A stretch of 32,668 nucleotides of DNA from an uncultured Methylococcaceae bacterium (GTDB taxonomy: Bacteria; Pseudomonadota; Gammaproteobacteria; Methylococcales; Methylococcaceae): NCBI GenBank assembly GCA_903930145.1, contig CAIYXP010000015.1, positions 1 through 32,668 of the forward strand. The letters run 5' to 3'. A program made the position numbers and the translations under genes. The notes under the pieces were generated by a model, which saw only the letters and a list, made by a program, of their open reading frames with translations, was not told the origin of the DNA and ran no database searches. Shown one piece after another: positions 19,680-28,541 of this stretch (position 1 is the first letter of the stretch; every line of letters starts with the position of its first letter).

Positions 19680-20597
19680 TCAAATCGCCGACACACAATT
19701 TCTGCCAAGGCTTTTGGATCGATACAGCATTGCATCCGCCTGTTGAAGAAGACTGGTAAAAGTACCCATGTTTGGATTGCCTCCCATCGTCGCGCAACCG
19801 ATGCTTACGCTGACCCGAGGCCCGGTGCTAGACAAGGCATGGGGAAGATTAAGGTCAAGGATCAACTTCCGCAAATGTTCGGCAATTTGAAAGGCTGGCT
19901 GGCGGTCAGTCGAGGGAAGGATGACAGCAAACTCCTCCCCCCCGTAACGAGCCACCATGTCCCCCGGTCGGGAAACGCCCGCCATGAGCGTCTCGGCCAC
20001 ACGGCACAGGCACTCATCCCCGGCACCATGCCCATAATGATCGTTGAAGTCTTTGAAATGATCGATGTCGATCATTAAAATTGACAAGGGCATTCCTTCC
20101 CGATGGGCTCGCTTCCATTCCCTTTCCAAATTTTCATCCAAACGTCGGCGGTTGGGGATTTTGGTCAACGGGTCAATGAGGGATAACTTTTGCAATGAAT
20201 CCGCCTTCAACTTCAAAGCAATATGGCTACGCACCCGCGCCTTGGTAATGGCGATGGAAATCGGCTTGGTGATGTAATCCACCCCGCCCAGCCTAAAGCC
20301 GGTTTCCTCGTCGGATTCAGATGTCTTCGCAGTCACGAAAATGACGGGTATTCTGCTCGTGGCCGGATTTTCTTTCAAACGGCGCAGCACTTCGTAGCCA
20401 TCCATCTCCGGCATCATCACATCCAGCAATATCAGATCGGGCTGAGGTTCAGACTGGGCAGCCACCAAAGCCTCGGCTCCGCTAATGGCAACCTTGATAA
20501 GATATTCATGCCGCAAAGCTTCCGCTAGAATTTTAACGTTGGCCGGGGCATCATCAACCACAAGGACAATGGGCTTATACTCAGGATTTTGTTCCAT
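19680..20597 (-). CDS. Response-regulator diguanylate cyclase (REC-GGDEF)
   Basis: A soluble PleD/WspR-like enzyme making c-di-GMP from two GTP, switched by phosphorylation of its receiver. It is 305 aa from the ATG at 20597; a GTG directly before it (20600) would add one residue. REC domain: VVDDAP and phospho-acceptor at about D59 in LILLDVMMPEMDG, ending near TKPIS. GGDEF domain (about 137-305): DPLTKIPNRR, MIDIDHFKDFND, and the active-site motif GGEEF, with the product-inhibition I-site RPGD exactly five residues before it. Both catalytic and feedback features are intact. It lies 22 bases downstream of the hybrid kinase, whose REC/HPt output could phosphorylate it; that partnership is an inference from gene order. 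Confidence 0.94.
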   Translation of the reverse strand: MEQNPEYKPIVLVVDDAPANVKILAEALRHEYLIKVAISGAEALVAAQSEPQPDLILLDVMMPEMDGYEVLRRLKENPATSRIPVIFVTAKTSESDEETGFRLGGVDYITKPISIAITKARVRSHIALKLKADSLQKLSLIDPLTKIPNRRRLDENLEREWKRAHREGMPLSILMIDIDHFKDFNDHYGHGAGDECLCRVAETLMAGVSRPGDMVARYGGEEFAVILPSTDRQPAFQIAEHLRKLILDLNLPHALSSTGPRVSVSIGCATMGGNPNMGTFTSLLQQADAMLYRSKSLGRNCVSAI

Positions 20598-20619
20598 CAC
20601 CGATACTTAGGCGTTAGTA

Positions 20620-23600
20620 TTAACTCTCCGTTAGCCGTATTAGGGCTTCACGGGCTTTCTTATAGTCAATTTTGCCAACATGGCGCTTGAGCTGTTGGTA
20701 AAGATCGAGCCGGTCTGCCGGTGTCACTGCTTCAAGTTGTGACATCAACTCGTCGGGTATCAAATATTTTTGCGCCAAAAGCTGATCGATGCGGGCCGAC
20801 TTATGCTTAAACTCTTGTTCGCTTGCGATTTGGGAGGCAATGCCATCAGCGGTTCGCTGCAAATCATCCAATGTCATCCTAGCGGCTCGAAAAGCATTGC
20901 GCAAAAGGCCAAGCGTCTCGAAATTGTAGAAACCCTGCTTCAATTCTTCGTCTAGCTTTTGACTGGCCTCACTCAGATTAATTGCACCCACATTGCCCGC
21001 CGTGCCTTTAAGCTGGTGCAAATGCCACTCGGCACTTTTCAAATCATTCGCCGCAATGTTAGCCTCAATCTTTTCCATGGTTGCCATCACATCTAGCCGG
21101 AATTGCAACAACAGGCTGATAACGGCTTCCTGACTTCCCAAGCCGTCTTCTAGTTCTTCCAGATCGAACTCCGGTAATTGTAGCGTATTGCCTACTTTAT
21201 TGTGGTGCAGCGGTGATAACCCAGACCATTCTTCCGACATTCTAGGTCTAACCCAAAGTTTCAAGGTATCGAGTAGTTCTTCGGGTTCAATGGGTTTTGC
21301 GATGAACCCATTCATGCCACTGGCTAGCGCCCTTTCACGCTCAAGCTTCGTCACCCCGGCAGTCAAGGCAATGACAGGCAAATTGGTGTAACGGGCATCC
21401 TCGCGCAACTGGCGCGTTGCTTCCAAACCATTCATTTCCGGCATATTCACATCCATGAGCACGGCATCGAAATGCTCACGCCGAAGCAAGGCCAACACTT
21501 CATAACCATTGGAGGCGGTTCCCACTTGAATACCCACCCTTTGCAAAAACTCACAAGCAACCTGCCGATTGATCGGGTGGTCTTCCGCCACCAGTACCCT
21601 GATTCCGCTCAAGTCTTCCATGCGCTCAACGGCATCGCCAACTACACGAATTTGTGGATGCTGGATTTGCCGCACAAGTTGGGCCTCCTGGTTGGACTTG
21701 GCTAGTTTAAAAGCTAGGTCGAATTTAAACACAGTACCCTTCCCCGGCGTACTCTCCACCTGGAATTCGCTGCCCAACAATTCTAGCAGTTTGCTGCTAA
21801 TCGCCAAACCTAAACCCGTGCCGCCAAAGCGGCGGGTTATGGAGGCATCCGCTTGGGTGAAGGGTCGAAATAAACTGGCGACAGCTTCTTCATTCATCCC
21901 AATGCCAGTGTCTGCGACCTGAAAAGACAATATCACTTTATCTTGATCCATTCTATTGAAAGCAACCCCAAGGGTGATACCTCCAGTTTCCGTAAACTTC
22001 AAGGCGTTGCCCAATAAGTTTGTCAGCACTTGTTGCAAACGAAGAGAGTCCCCGTTCAACACACGCGGCACATCACTGGCTATGACAAGGTCTAGTGAAA
22101 GGGATTTTTCTTCGGCATGGTAAGAAAACAGATTGCGCAAGTTTTCCAGCATTTCACCCAGGTCAAAAGTGATGTCATCTATCGACAACAATCCGGCTTC
22201 AATTTTCGAATAGTCGAGTATGTCATTCAGAATTCTGAGCAAGCTATCCGACGAACTGTGGACCTTTTCTAAATAACTCCTCACCTTGGGCGACAAGGCT
22301 TGATCTAGGGCTAACCGTGTCAACCCCAAGATGCCGTTCATCGGTGTTCGGATTTCATGGCTCATGTTGGCAAGGAAATCAGATTTAGCCCTAGCCGAAG
22401 CATGGGCGGCATCCCGTGCCGCGATCAATTCCTGCTCAATCTGGTGTCTGTCCGTGATGTCAATGAAGAGCGAGACATGGTTTGTAATCTCATCATTGCC
22501 ATTCCTGACCGTGGAAATAATCTGCCATACCGGAAAAATTTCCCCATTTTTTCGCCGGTTCCAAATCTCACCCTGCCAATTGCCATGGGTTTTCAACTGA
22601 GCCCAAAGTTCCCGATAGAATGCCTCCCCGTGCAACCCGGATTTAAGCAGACGTGGATTGTTGCCAATCACCTCGGCAGCCGAATAGCCAGTGACTCTAG
22701 TAAAAGCTGGATTGACCGATAAGATTCGATTGTCGGAATCCGAAACCAAAATTGCCTCGCCGCTGCTCTCGAAAACCTGGGCCGCAAGCCGAAGTTGTTC
22801 CTCGTCCTTCTTTTGCGAGCTGATATCTTGCAAGGCCGCAATAAAGTAAAGCGGTATTCCGAGTGTGTCCCTCAACAAATAAATCGACGCTATCACCCAA
22901 ACGATTTCGCCCCCTTTTTGAACAAGCCGCCTTTCCATGACTGAACTATGGCCTGCGTCATCAACCAATTCCTGCACGGATGACATGCTAGTTTCAATGT
23001 CTTCAGCATGAATGATTCGTTGAAAACTGATCCCTTGGGACAATGCCTCTTCCTGGGAATAACCGATGATTCGACTGAACTCTTGGTTAATTTCAAGAAA
23101 TTGACCCTCTAGGGAAACCCGTGCGATTCCCACCGCTGCATTTTCAAAGACAGCGCGAAAACGCTGTTCATTTTCGGCTAAAGCGTCCTCAATACGCTTG
23201 CGCTGTATGGCCGATGAACAAATCAGTGCAATCTGTTCGACCACCGCCAAATCATGATCTGCGTAATCGAAAGCTGGATTGGCAAGAGCGACCCGCCCCA
23301 TCAGGCGGTCTTCAATCAAAGCAGGCACTGACAAAATGCCATGAATATGCCTATTTTCGCCGTGAAACTCCTCTAAACCAGCGATAGTTTCTGGGTGGTT
23401 GGTGAAAAACGCTTTTTCCGTCAAGTGAGTCAATGACCAAAGCCTATGAAAAATATTATCCTGTGTGTGGCGGATAGCCATGTGATCCCCTTCTCCTTCT
23501 TGGGAAAACTCCATCTTCAATGCTTTCCCATTCACTTGGGAATGTCTGCTCTTGAGTGTTTCCGGATCGACAATCGATACATATCCGCTTTGGCTCAGGG

Positions 23601-25044
23601 TAAGTGAAAGAGCCACCTCCAAGCTAGTATCCAATATCTCTTGCACGTTCGCCGCTGGCTTAATCATGGCTTGGGACAATTCGGCCAATGCGGCATTCAC
23701 CTTGACATCGTAGGCGAGGCGGGCTTCCATTTTCTTTCGTTCGGTAATGTCTTGGAATGACCCTGCCAACCATTCCATAGTCCCATCCTTTCCCCTTTCC
23801 GCCTGCCCTCGTGCCACGCAATGGTGAATCTCCCCATTGGCTTGAATTGCCCGCAGTTCGATCTCATAAGGCAAACCCTTGTCAATGGCATTTTCAACAG
23901 CGATTCGGAGTTGTTCCATGTCTTCAAGTGGAAACATAGCCGGATGCTCTGCAAATGAAGGCGGACTCTTTGAGGGGTCGCGCTGAAATAAGCGGTACAA
24001 TTCGTCAGACCAAGTTACCGTATCGTCCTTCACTTGCCATTCCCAACTGCCAATTTTTGCAAGGGATTCGGTTCTCGCTAACATGGACTCCTTATGGCGT
24101 AAAGCCCTCTCCGCCAGTTTCCTTTGGGTAATGTCTCGCCCTGAGCAATAAACCAGGGATCGCCCCCCAATTTCCACACCCACGGCATTGATTTCGACTT
24201 CAAGCACACTGCCATCACTACGGCGGTGTAGGGTTTCAAAGGTTGCATCCCCGTCAAAGAATGTAGAAATAATCCTTTTCAACTCGTCCGGGTACCATTG
24301 CGCATCCCATTGCGCCACGTTCATGGTTTGCATTTCTTGCTGACTGTAGCCAAGCATCCTACAAAAAGATTCATTTACCTGAATGACATTCCCGTCTAAA
24401 TCCAGCACATGGATGCCATCCCCCGCCGTGCGCAACAGGGTTTCATATTTCTTGCTTTCCAGCATCAGCACTTCTTCCGCCTGTTTGCGCTCGCTGATGT
24501 CCATCATCATGCCGATAAAGTAGTCTGGCCTTCCTTGGGAGTCCCGCACACATTTCACCACCAAATGTACGAAAACGACATGTCCGTCTTTATGGATGTA
24601 ACGCTTCTCCAATTGGTAGGAATCGATTTCCCCGCGAATGGCCTGATCCAGCAATGCTTGATTAGCCGCCAAATCATCGGGGTGAGTCAGCTTACCCCAG
24701 TCCAACGCTTGCATTTCCTCCTTGGTGTATCCAACCATGTCGCAAAAACGCTGATTGACATGGATTGTGCCTTTGGTATGTTTGGCCGTTAACATTCCAA
24801 TGAAGGGTTGTTCAAAATAATGCGCCAATTCGCCTTCCATCGTCTTGATGCCATCAGATTTTGCGTAGGATTGGGCATTCAAAGGCTCTACAGAAGCAAG
24901 CTGTGACCTAAGTTGGGCCAAGGCATCTGACAATTCAATAGTGCGCAAGCTCACAGCACGTTCGAGGTAAATCAGCCAAAGCTTGCGGACGGACAACCCC
25001 ACCAAAAAAGCGGCAAGAAGGGAGATGAAAAATAACTCAGTCAC
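20620..25044 (-). CDS. Multi-PAS/GAF hybrid sensor histidine kinase with REC and HPt domains
   Basis: Large phosphorelay protein, about 1474 aa from the GTG at 25044. One N-terminal TM helix (about 2-22) is followed by PAS1 (about 70-185), PAS2 (198-315), PAS3 (330-440), GAF (450-615), PAS4 (628-745) and PAS5 (755-870). HisKA carries H896 in MSHEIRTPMNG. HATPase_c shows NLLGNALKFTETG, DTGIGM and GTGLGLAIS. A receiver follows with D1198 in VLMDVNMPEMNG, and then an HPt domain with H1343 in HQLKGTAGN. All four phosphotransfer domains look intact. The frame stays open 58 codons further upstream, but that stretch lies inside thiD and shows no membrane or domain logic. The GTG overlaps the thiD stop by 8 bases and begins the TM helix directly (TELFFISLLAAFLVG). 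A ~125-residue tail of unknown role follows HPt. Confidence 0.92.
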   Translation of the reverse strand: MTELFFISLLAAFLVGLSVRKLWLIYLERAVSLRTIELSDALAQLRSQLASVEPLNAQSYAKSDGIKTMEGELAHYFEQPFIGMLTAKHTKGTIHVNQRFCDMVGYTKEEMQALDWGKLTHPDDLAANQALLDQAIRGEIDSYQLEKRYIHKDGHVVFVHLVVKCVRDSQGRPDYFIGMMMDISERKQAEEVLMLESKKYETLLRTAGDGIHVLDLDGNVIQVNESFCRMLGYSQQEMQTMNVAQWDAQWYPDELKRIISTFFDGDATFETLHRRSDGSVLEVEINAVGVEIGGRSLVYCSGRDITQRKLAERALRHKESMLARTESLAKIGSWEWQVKDDTVTWSDELYRLFQRDPSKSPPSFAEHPAMFPLEDMEQLRIAVENAIDKGLPYEIELRAIQANGEIHHCVARGQAERGKDGTMEWLAGSFQDITERKKMEARLAYDVKVNAALAELSQAMIKPAANVQEILDTSLEVALSLTLSQSGYVSIVDPETLKSRHSQVNGKALKMEFSQEGEGDHMAIRHTQDNIFHRLWSLTHLTEKAFFTNHPETIAGLEEFHGENRHIHGILSVPALIEDRLMGRVALANPAFDYADHDLAVVEQIALICSSAIQRKRIEDALAENEQRFRAVFENAAVGIARVSLEGQFLEINQEFSRIIGYSQEEALSQGISFQRIIHAEDIETSMSSVQELVDDAGHSSVMERRLVQKGGEIVWVIASIYLLRDTLGIPLYFIAALQDISSQKKDEEQLRLAAQVFESSGEAILVSDSDNRILSVNPAFTRVTGYSAAEVIGNNPRLLKSGLHGEAFYRELWAQLKTHGNWQGEIWNRRKNGEIFPVWQIISTVRNGNDEITNHVSLFIDITDRHQIEQELIAARDAAHASARAKSDFLANMSHEIRTPMNGILGLTRLALDQALSPKVRSYLEKVHSSSDSLLRILNDILDYSKIEAGLLSIDDITFDLGEMLENLRNLFSYHAEEKSLSLDLVIASDVPRVLNGDSLRLQQVLTNLLGNALKFTETGGITLGVAFNRMDQDKVILSFQVADTGIGMNEEAVASLFRPFTQADASITRRFGGTGLGLAISSKLLELLGSEFQVESTPGKGTVFKFDLAFKLAKSNQEAQLVRQIQHPQIRVVGDAVERMEDLSGIRVLVAEDHPINRQVACEFLQRVGIQVGTASNGYEVLALLRREHFDAVLMDVNMPEMNGLEATRQLREDARYTNLPVIALTAGVTKLERERALASGMNGFIAKPIEPEELLDTLKLWVRPRMSEEWSGLSPLHHNKVGNTLQLPEFDLEELEDGLGSQEAVISLLLQFRLDVMATMEKIEANIAANDLKSAEWHLHQLKGTAGNVGAINLSEASQKLDEELKQGFYNFETLGLLRNAFRAARMTLDDLQRTADGIASQIASEQEFKHKSARIDQLLAQKYLIPDELMSQLEAVTPADRLDLYQQLKRHVGKIDYKKAREALIRLTES

Positions 25045-25822
25045 AGTGCAAACCGGTCCGGTTTGGTAACCACTGGCCTTTGCCCAATGGAAAACCTGTC
25101 GCCAAGGAATCCCAAGTGAATTGTTGAGCTTGAAGACAGGCAAGCTCCATCGCCAACCCATTGGCAAGTCCCGCTGCCAATGCCGACGCCAATGTGCAGC
25201 CCGAACCATGATATTCATGAGGCAAACGGGGCCACTGCCATGACTTCATGCCTTGTGGCCCATATAAGCGATTGACCACTTCAGCGCTGCTGGAATGCGT
25301 CCCGGTGATGAACACCTGTTGGCAACCAAAGCCCATCAAAACAGTTGCGCATTCGTCAGGGGATTCCATGACAGACAACTGCCGTGCTTCAGGAATGTTG
25401 GGGGTCGAAACGAAGGTCAAGGGCAATAATTGATGCCGGATAATATCCAACAAATCTTCCTTTGCCAGCGGTGTACCCCCGCCAGCGGCCAAAACGGGGT
25501 CAAGCACCACCGGTATGCCCGTCAACTCGGCTTTTAATAATTCGACGACCGCCATGGCAATTTCGGAGGAACCCAACAAGCCGATTTTAACCACGCTGAC
25601 GGGCAAATCCGCTATCAATAAGCGGGACTGTTGTAGAAAATCGAATTTATTTTGGGGTAAGATCGTCACTACATTGGATGTGTCTTGGGCTGTCAACGCC
25701 GTCACCACCGTGCATGGACGGCAACCGAGTGCAGACAGAGTTTCGATGTCGGCCTGCAATCCTGCGCCACCCGTAGGGTCGTGGCCGGAAAAACAGAGTA
25801 CTATGGGTGGCGGGTTGGGCAT
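25037..25822 (-). CDS. thiD: Bifunctional hydroxymethylpyrimidine kinase/phosphomethylpyrimidine kinase
   Basis: Cytoplasmic ribokinase-fold enzyme that phosphorylates HMP and HMP-P for thiamine synthesis. It is 261 aa, normal length. The substrate loop GHDPTGGAGLQADI (13-26), VTALTAQDT (40-48), VLDPVLAAGGGTPL (107-119) and the anion-hole motif HGSGCTLASALAAG (205-218, with C209) are all present. It is divergent from the secreted-protein gene across 145 bases. A candidate -10 box TATACT lies at 25857-25862 on the minus strand, although the -35 is poor and no clear ribosome site precedes the ATG. Its stop overlaps the start of the giant hybrid kinase by 8 bases, an unexpected partner for a thiamine gene. 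Confidence 0.95.
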   Translation of the reverse strand: MPNPPPIVLCFSGHDPTGGAGLQADIETLSALGCRPCTVVTALTAQDTSNVVTILPQNKFDFLQQSRLLIADLPVSVVKIGLLGSSEIAMAVVELLKAELTGIPVVLDPVLAAGGGTPLAKEDLLDIIRHQLLPLTFVSTPNIPEARQLSVMESPDECATVLMGFGCQQVFITGTHSSSAEVVNRLYGPQGMKSWQWPRLPHEYHGSGCTLASALAAGLANGLAMELACLQAQQFTWDSLATGFPLGKGQWLPNRTGLHCD

Positions 25823-25967
25823 AAGTCGGAAGGTAAAATTGTCATAAATTGCATACAGTATAACGATTGCCCATCAAGAAATGAAAAATCAAAATAGTCA
25901 TTTACTGGTAATATGTCTACCTTAACTCTGCGACATTCGCAAACACAGGGCAAACCACGTTTAGCTT
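25823..25967. promoter_or_regulatory. Divergent promoter region thiD | secreted-protein gene
   Basis: 145 AT-rich bases between divergent genes. On the minus strand TATACT (25862-25857) could be the thiD -10 box. On the plus strand TGGTAATAT (25906-25914) looks like an extended -10 for the secreted-protein gene. Neither has a strong -35. No THI-box riboswitch pattern was recognised. Confidence 0.35.
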
Positions 25968-27764
25968 ATGAAAATACTCCCAAAACTCATTTTATGCACC
26001 TTCTTCTGTCACTTGTCCGCGATCACAATGACACCCTTGGCACAAGCCGATTCTTCAGACTATGGCGCGGCCTGCGAAGAATCCGGCGATACCCGCATTT
26101 GGGTTTCGCCTCTCAACCCCAAGCCTTACAGCGCCACGAAGATCATGGCCGTGGCAACCGACGGGGCCATTTCTGACTTGTCAATTGTAGAGAGTGATGG
26201 CAGAAAAATACCGCTACCCTCCAATTCACGAGGTGGACCCCCTTGGAGCCTGTCATCGGTCGTAGACAATCTAGCCGATGGCGATTACCGGATCGAAGCC
26301 CGCCGAAACGGCACTTTACTCGCTTGCCATCCTTTAGTCTTAGGCGGTCGTAATGCCCAAGAGGGACAATCTTTAGGCTGGAATCTTGCCACAGAGGCAT
26401 TTTATTCGGCTTGGATAGAAGAACTGTTTGGCGCACCCGTCGAAGAAAACCTGAGCTTCCCGTCGTTGGAGCCCGTGCTGCGCGACCCTGAGCGAAACTT
26501 TCTCTACAACCATCTTGGTCTGAACGAAGACCGAAACCTGCCTTCCACACCGGATTGCGCAGATTTGCCTTATACCCTACGCGCTTATTTTGCTTGGAAA
26601 GTAGGCTTGCCAGTCGGGTTCAGAACGTGTAGCCGTGGCTCTGCCAATTCGCCACCGCGATGCGGATCTGCCACAGTGAAAACAGAATTCACCCATGGCA
26701 TCGCATCCCAAGGTAATTTTAGGAGTGTCTACGGGCAATTGACCAATGCGGTCCACTCCGGTTCTGCTCGCACTGGGTTGGATGATGAAGCCACCGATTT
26801 GTATCCCGTCCCTCTAAATCGCGAGTCTTTGTGGCCGGGAACCGTCTTTGCAGACCCTTACGGTCATGTGCTGGTTCTGGCCCAATGGGTTCCGCAAACG
26901 GCTGGCAGGCCGGGGATGTTGCTCGCTGTGGACGCACAACCAGACAATTCGGTCACCCGCAAACGTTTCTGGGAAGGCACTTTCCTGTTCGCCAACGTAA
27001 ACAGTGCAGGCCCTGGATTTAAAGTTTTCCGCCCGCTGGCCCGCTCGGGTTCGGGAGCATTGCGAACATTTTCGAATGGCGAGTTAGTCGACAATCCAAG
27101 CTATGCCCCCTTTTCCATGGAACAGGAAAATCTGACACCGGAGGACTTCTATGCCCGCATGGACAAGTTGATTAATCCAAAGGGCTTGCAGCCAAAACAG
27201 GCTTTCGACACCACCTTGGATGCCTTGGCAGAGCAAGTGGAAACGAGGGTGACCTCCGTGGAAAACGGCGAGTCCTATTTTAGAAAAGGCCACGGCAGCT
27301 TCATTGCCATGCCCAGCGGAGCGAGTATCTTTGAAACCATCGGGCCGTGGGAAGATTTTGCCACTCCATCGCGTGACATGCGGCTCATCATTGCCATCAA
27401 CGTATTGAACGGCCTTCCCAATAAAATTGTCCGACACCCGGAATTGTTTGTGCTTAATGGACAATCACCCCAGACCCTGAAGGCCGAAATCGAAGATTAT
27501 CAGGCCCAACGCTTACAAGAGCGTAGAATCCGCTATATCCGCAGCGATGGCAGCTCTTGGGAATTGTCTTTGGCCGATGTATTGGCAAGGAAACAGGCGT
27601 TCGAAATGGCCTACAATCCCAATGATTGCGCTGAAGTTAGATGGGGGGCAAAACCCGGCACGGATGAATATTCCACCTGTCGCCGCCACGCACCCAGTGA
27701 ACAACATGCCAAGATGGAGCAATACAGACCTTGGTTCCGCGATGCCCGGCGACCAACCCGATAA
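25968..27764 (+). CDS. Secreted protein with possible Cys-His-Asp papain/transglutaminase-like core
   Basis: A 598-aa protein of unrecognised function. The N-terminus is a signal peptide (about 1-27, hydrophobic then AQA-D), so it is exported. Residues 30-125 resemble a beta-rich domain (IWVSPLNPKPYSATKIMAVA, LADGDYRIEARRNGTLL). The centre contains STPDCADLPYTLRAYFAWK with C197, then DPYGHVLVLAQW with H300, and a later Asp (VDAQPD, D322). This order and spacing recall papain-fold enzymes (transglutaminase-like or NlpC-like); it is a pattern judgement, not a family match. Several further cysteines could form disulfides. The C-terminal part is charged and soluble. The ATG lacks a clear ribosome site. 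A DUF2272-type lipoprotein gene follows 21 bases downstream, so the two probably work together in the periplasm. Confidence 0.75.
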   Translation: MKILPKLILCTFFCHLSAITMTPLAQADSSDYGAACEESGDTRIWVSPLNPKPYSATKIMAVATDGAISDLSIVESDGRKIPLPSNSRGGPPWSLSSVVDNLADGDYRIEARRNGTLLACHPLVLGGRNAQEGQSLGWNLATEAFYSAWIEELFGAPVEENLSFPSLEPVLRDPERNFLYNHLGLNEDRNLPSTPDCADLPYTLRAYFAWKVGLPVGFRTCSRGSANSPPRCGSATVKTEFTHGIASQGNFRSVYGQLTNAVHSGSARTGLDDEATDLYPVPLNRESLWPGTVFADPYGHVLVLAQWVPQTAGRPGMLLAVDAQPDNSVTRKRFWEGTFLFANVNSAGPGFKVFRPLARSGSGALRTFSNGELVDNPSYAPFSMEQENLTPEDFYARMDKLINPKGLQPKQAFDTTLDALAEQVETRVTSVENGESYFRKGHGSFIAMPSGASIFETIGPWEDFATPSRDMRLIIAINVLNGLPNKIVRHPELFVLNGQSPQTLKAEIEDYQAQRLQERRIRYIRSDGSSWELSLADVLARKQAFEMAYNPNDCAEVRWGAKPGTDEYSTCRRHAPSEQHAKMEQYRPWFRDARRPTR

Positions 27765-27785
27765 AACAGTCAACAAATTTAAACT

Positions 27786-28541
27786 ATGATCAGATCATTT
27801 GCATTTATCCTTCTAAGCTTGGCGCTGACTGGTTGCGGAAGTTCAGCAAAGAAAAAACCTGTCAGCGCTGTCGAAACTGTCGCACCGCAGACCAGCTTGA
27901 ACGAAATACCCGTCGATTCTTTAAGATATAAAATCATAGAACTCTTGAAAGATGAATGGGTATTTTTCGGTCAGCAGAAAGTGGTCATCGAACAAGCCGA
28001 GGAAAGCATACCCCATGTCGGAATATGGGAGGATGATGATTTGGCGCATAGCGAACGGATCAACCAATATTGGAGAACTGTGGGCATGTCCAGGCTCTCA
28101 GGCATGGATTGCAGACAACCTTGGTCTGCCGCCTTTATCAGTTGGGTGATGCGCGAAGCAGGAGTCCCTAACTATCTGTTCCCATCGGCACCATCCCACC
28201 GGGATTATCTGTCCCATATTATCAGTGTTGGACGCGGCAATCCTGAAGCCTCTTTCGTACCCCATACCATACAAGAGTACAAGCCTAAACCGGCGGATTT
28301 AATCTGCGCAAATCGTGGGACGGGCTATTTTGGCGAAGTGGCTGAGGAACTGCCTTCTTCCTTAAATGCGAAACTTCATTGTGATATTGTCGTTCATGTT
28401 GATGGGCGGAATTTACAGGCAATAGGCGGCAATGTCCGTAATTCGGTTTCAAAAAGCTTATTGACGCTATCACCCGATGGCTATCTGCAATTGACTCAAC
28501 ACCGGCCTTGGTTCCTGATCATTGAAAACCGGCTGGATTAA
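27786..28541 (+). CDS. DUF2272-type lipoprotein
   Basis: A 251-aa lipoprotein. The N-terminus IRSFAFILLSLALTGCGSS holds a lipobox with C17; residue +2 is Gly, so outer-membrane sorting is expected. The mature part matches the DUF2272 pattern: a YWRTVG segment, then DCRQPWSAAFISWVMREAG, a conserved PSHRDYLSHII stretch, and PADLICANRG, with an H(C)DIVVHVD strand late in the sequence. DUF2272 proteins are thought to have a CHAP/NlpC-like fold; the Cys of DCRQPW and the late His are candidate catalytic residues, which is inference. It is second in a two-gene unit after the large secreted protein. Its 3' end overlaps the convergent membrane-protein gene by 23 bases. Confidence 0.82.
   Translation: MIRSFAFILLSLALTGCGSSAKKKPVSAVETVAPQTSLNEIPVDSLRYKIIELLKDEWVFFGQQKVVIEQAEESIPHVGIWEDDDLAHSERINQYWRTVGMSRLSGMDCRQPWSAAFISWVMREAGVPNYLFPSAPSHRDYLSHIISVGRGNPEASFVPHTIQEYKPKPADLICANRGTGYFGEVAEELPSSLNAKLHCDIVVHVDGRNLQAIGGNVRNSVSKSLLTLSPDGYLQLTQHRPWFLIIENRLD

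Noticed and set aside
25045-25218. N-terminal extension of the hybrid kinase reading frame
   Set aside because: It lies entirely within thiD on the same strand in another frame and lacks domain features; the GTG at 25044 explains the gene better.
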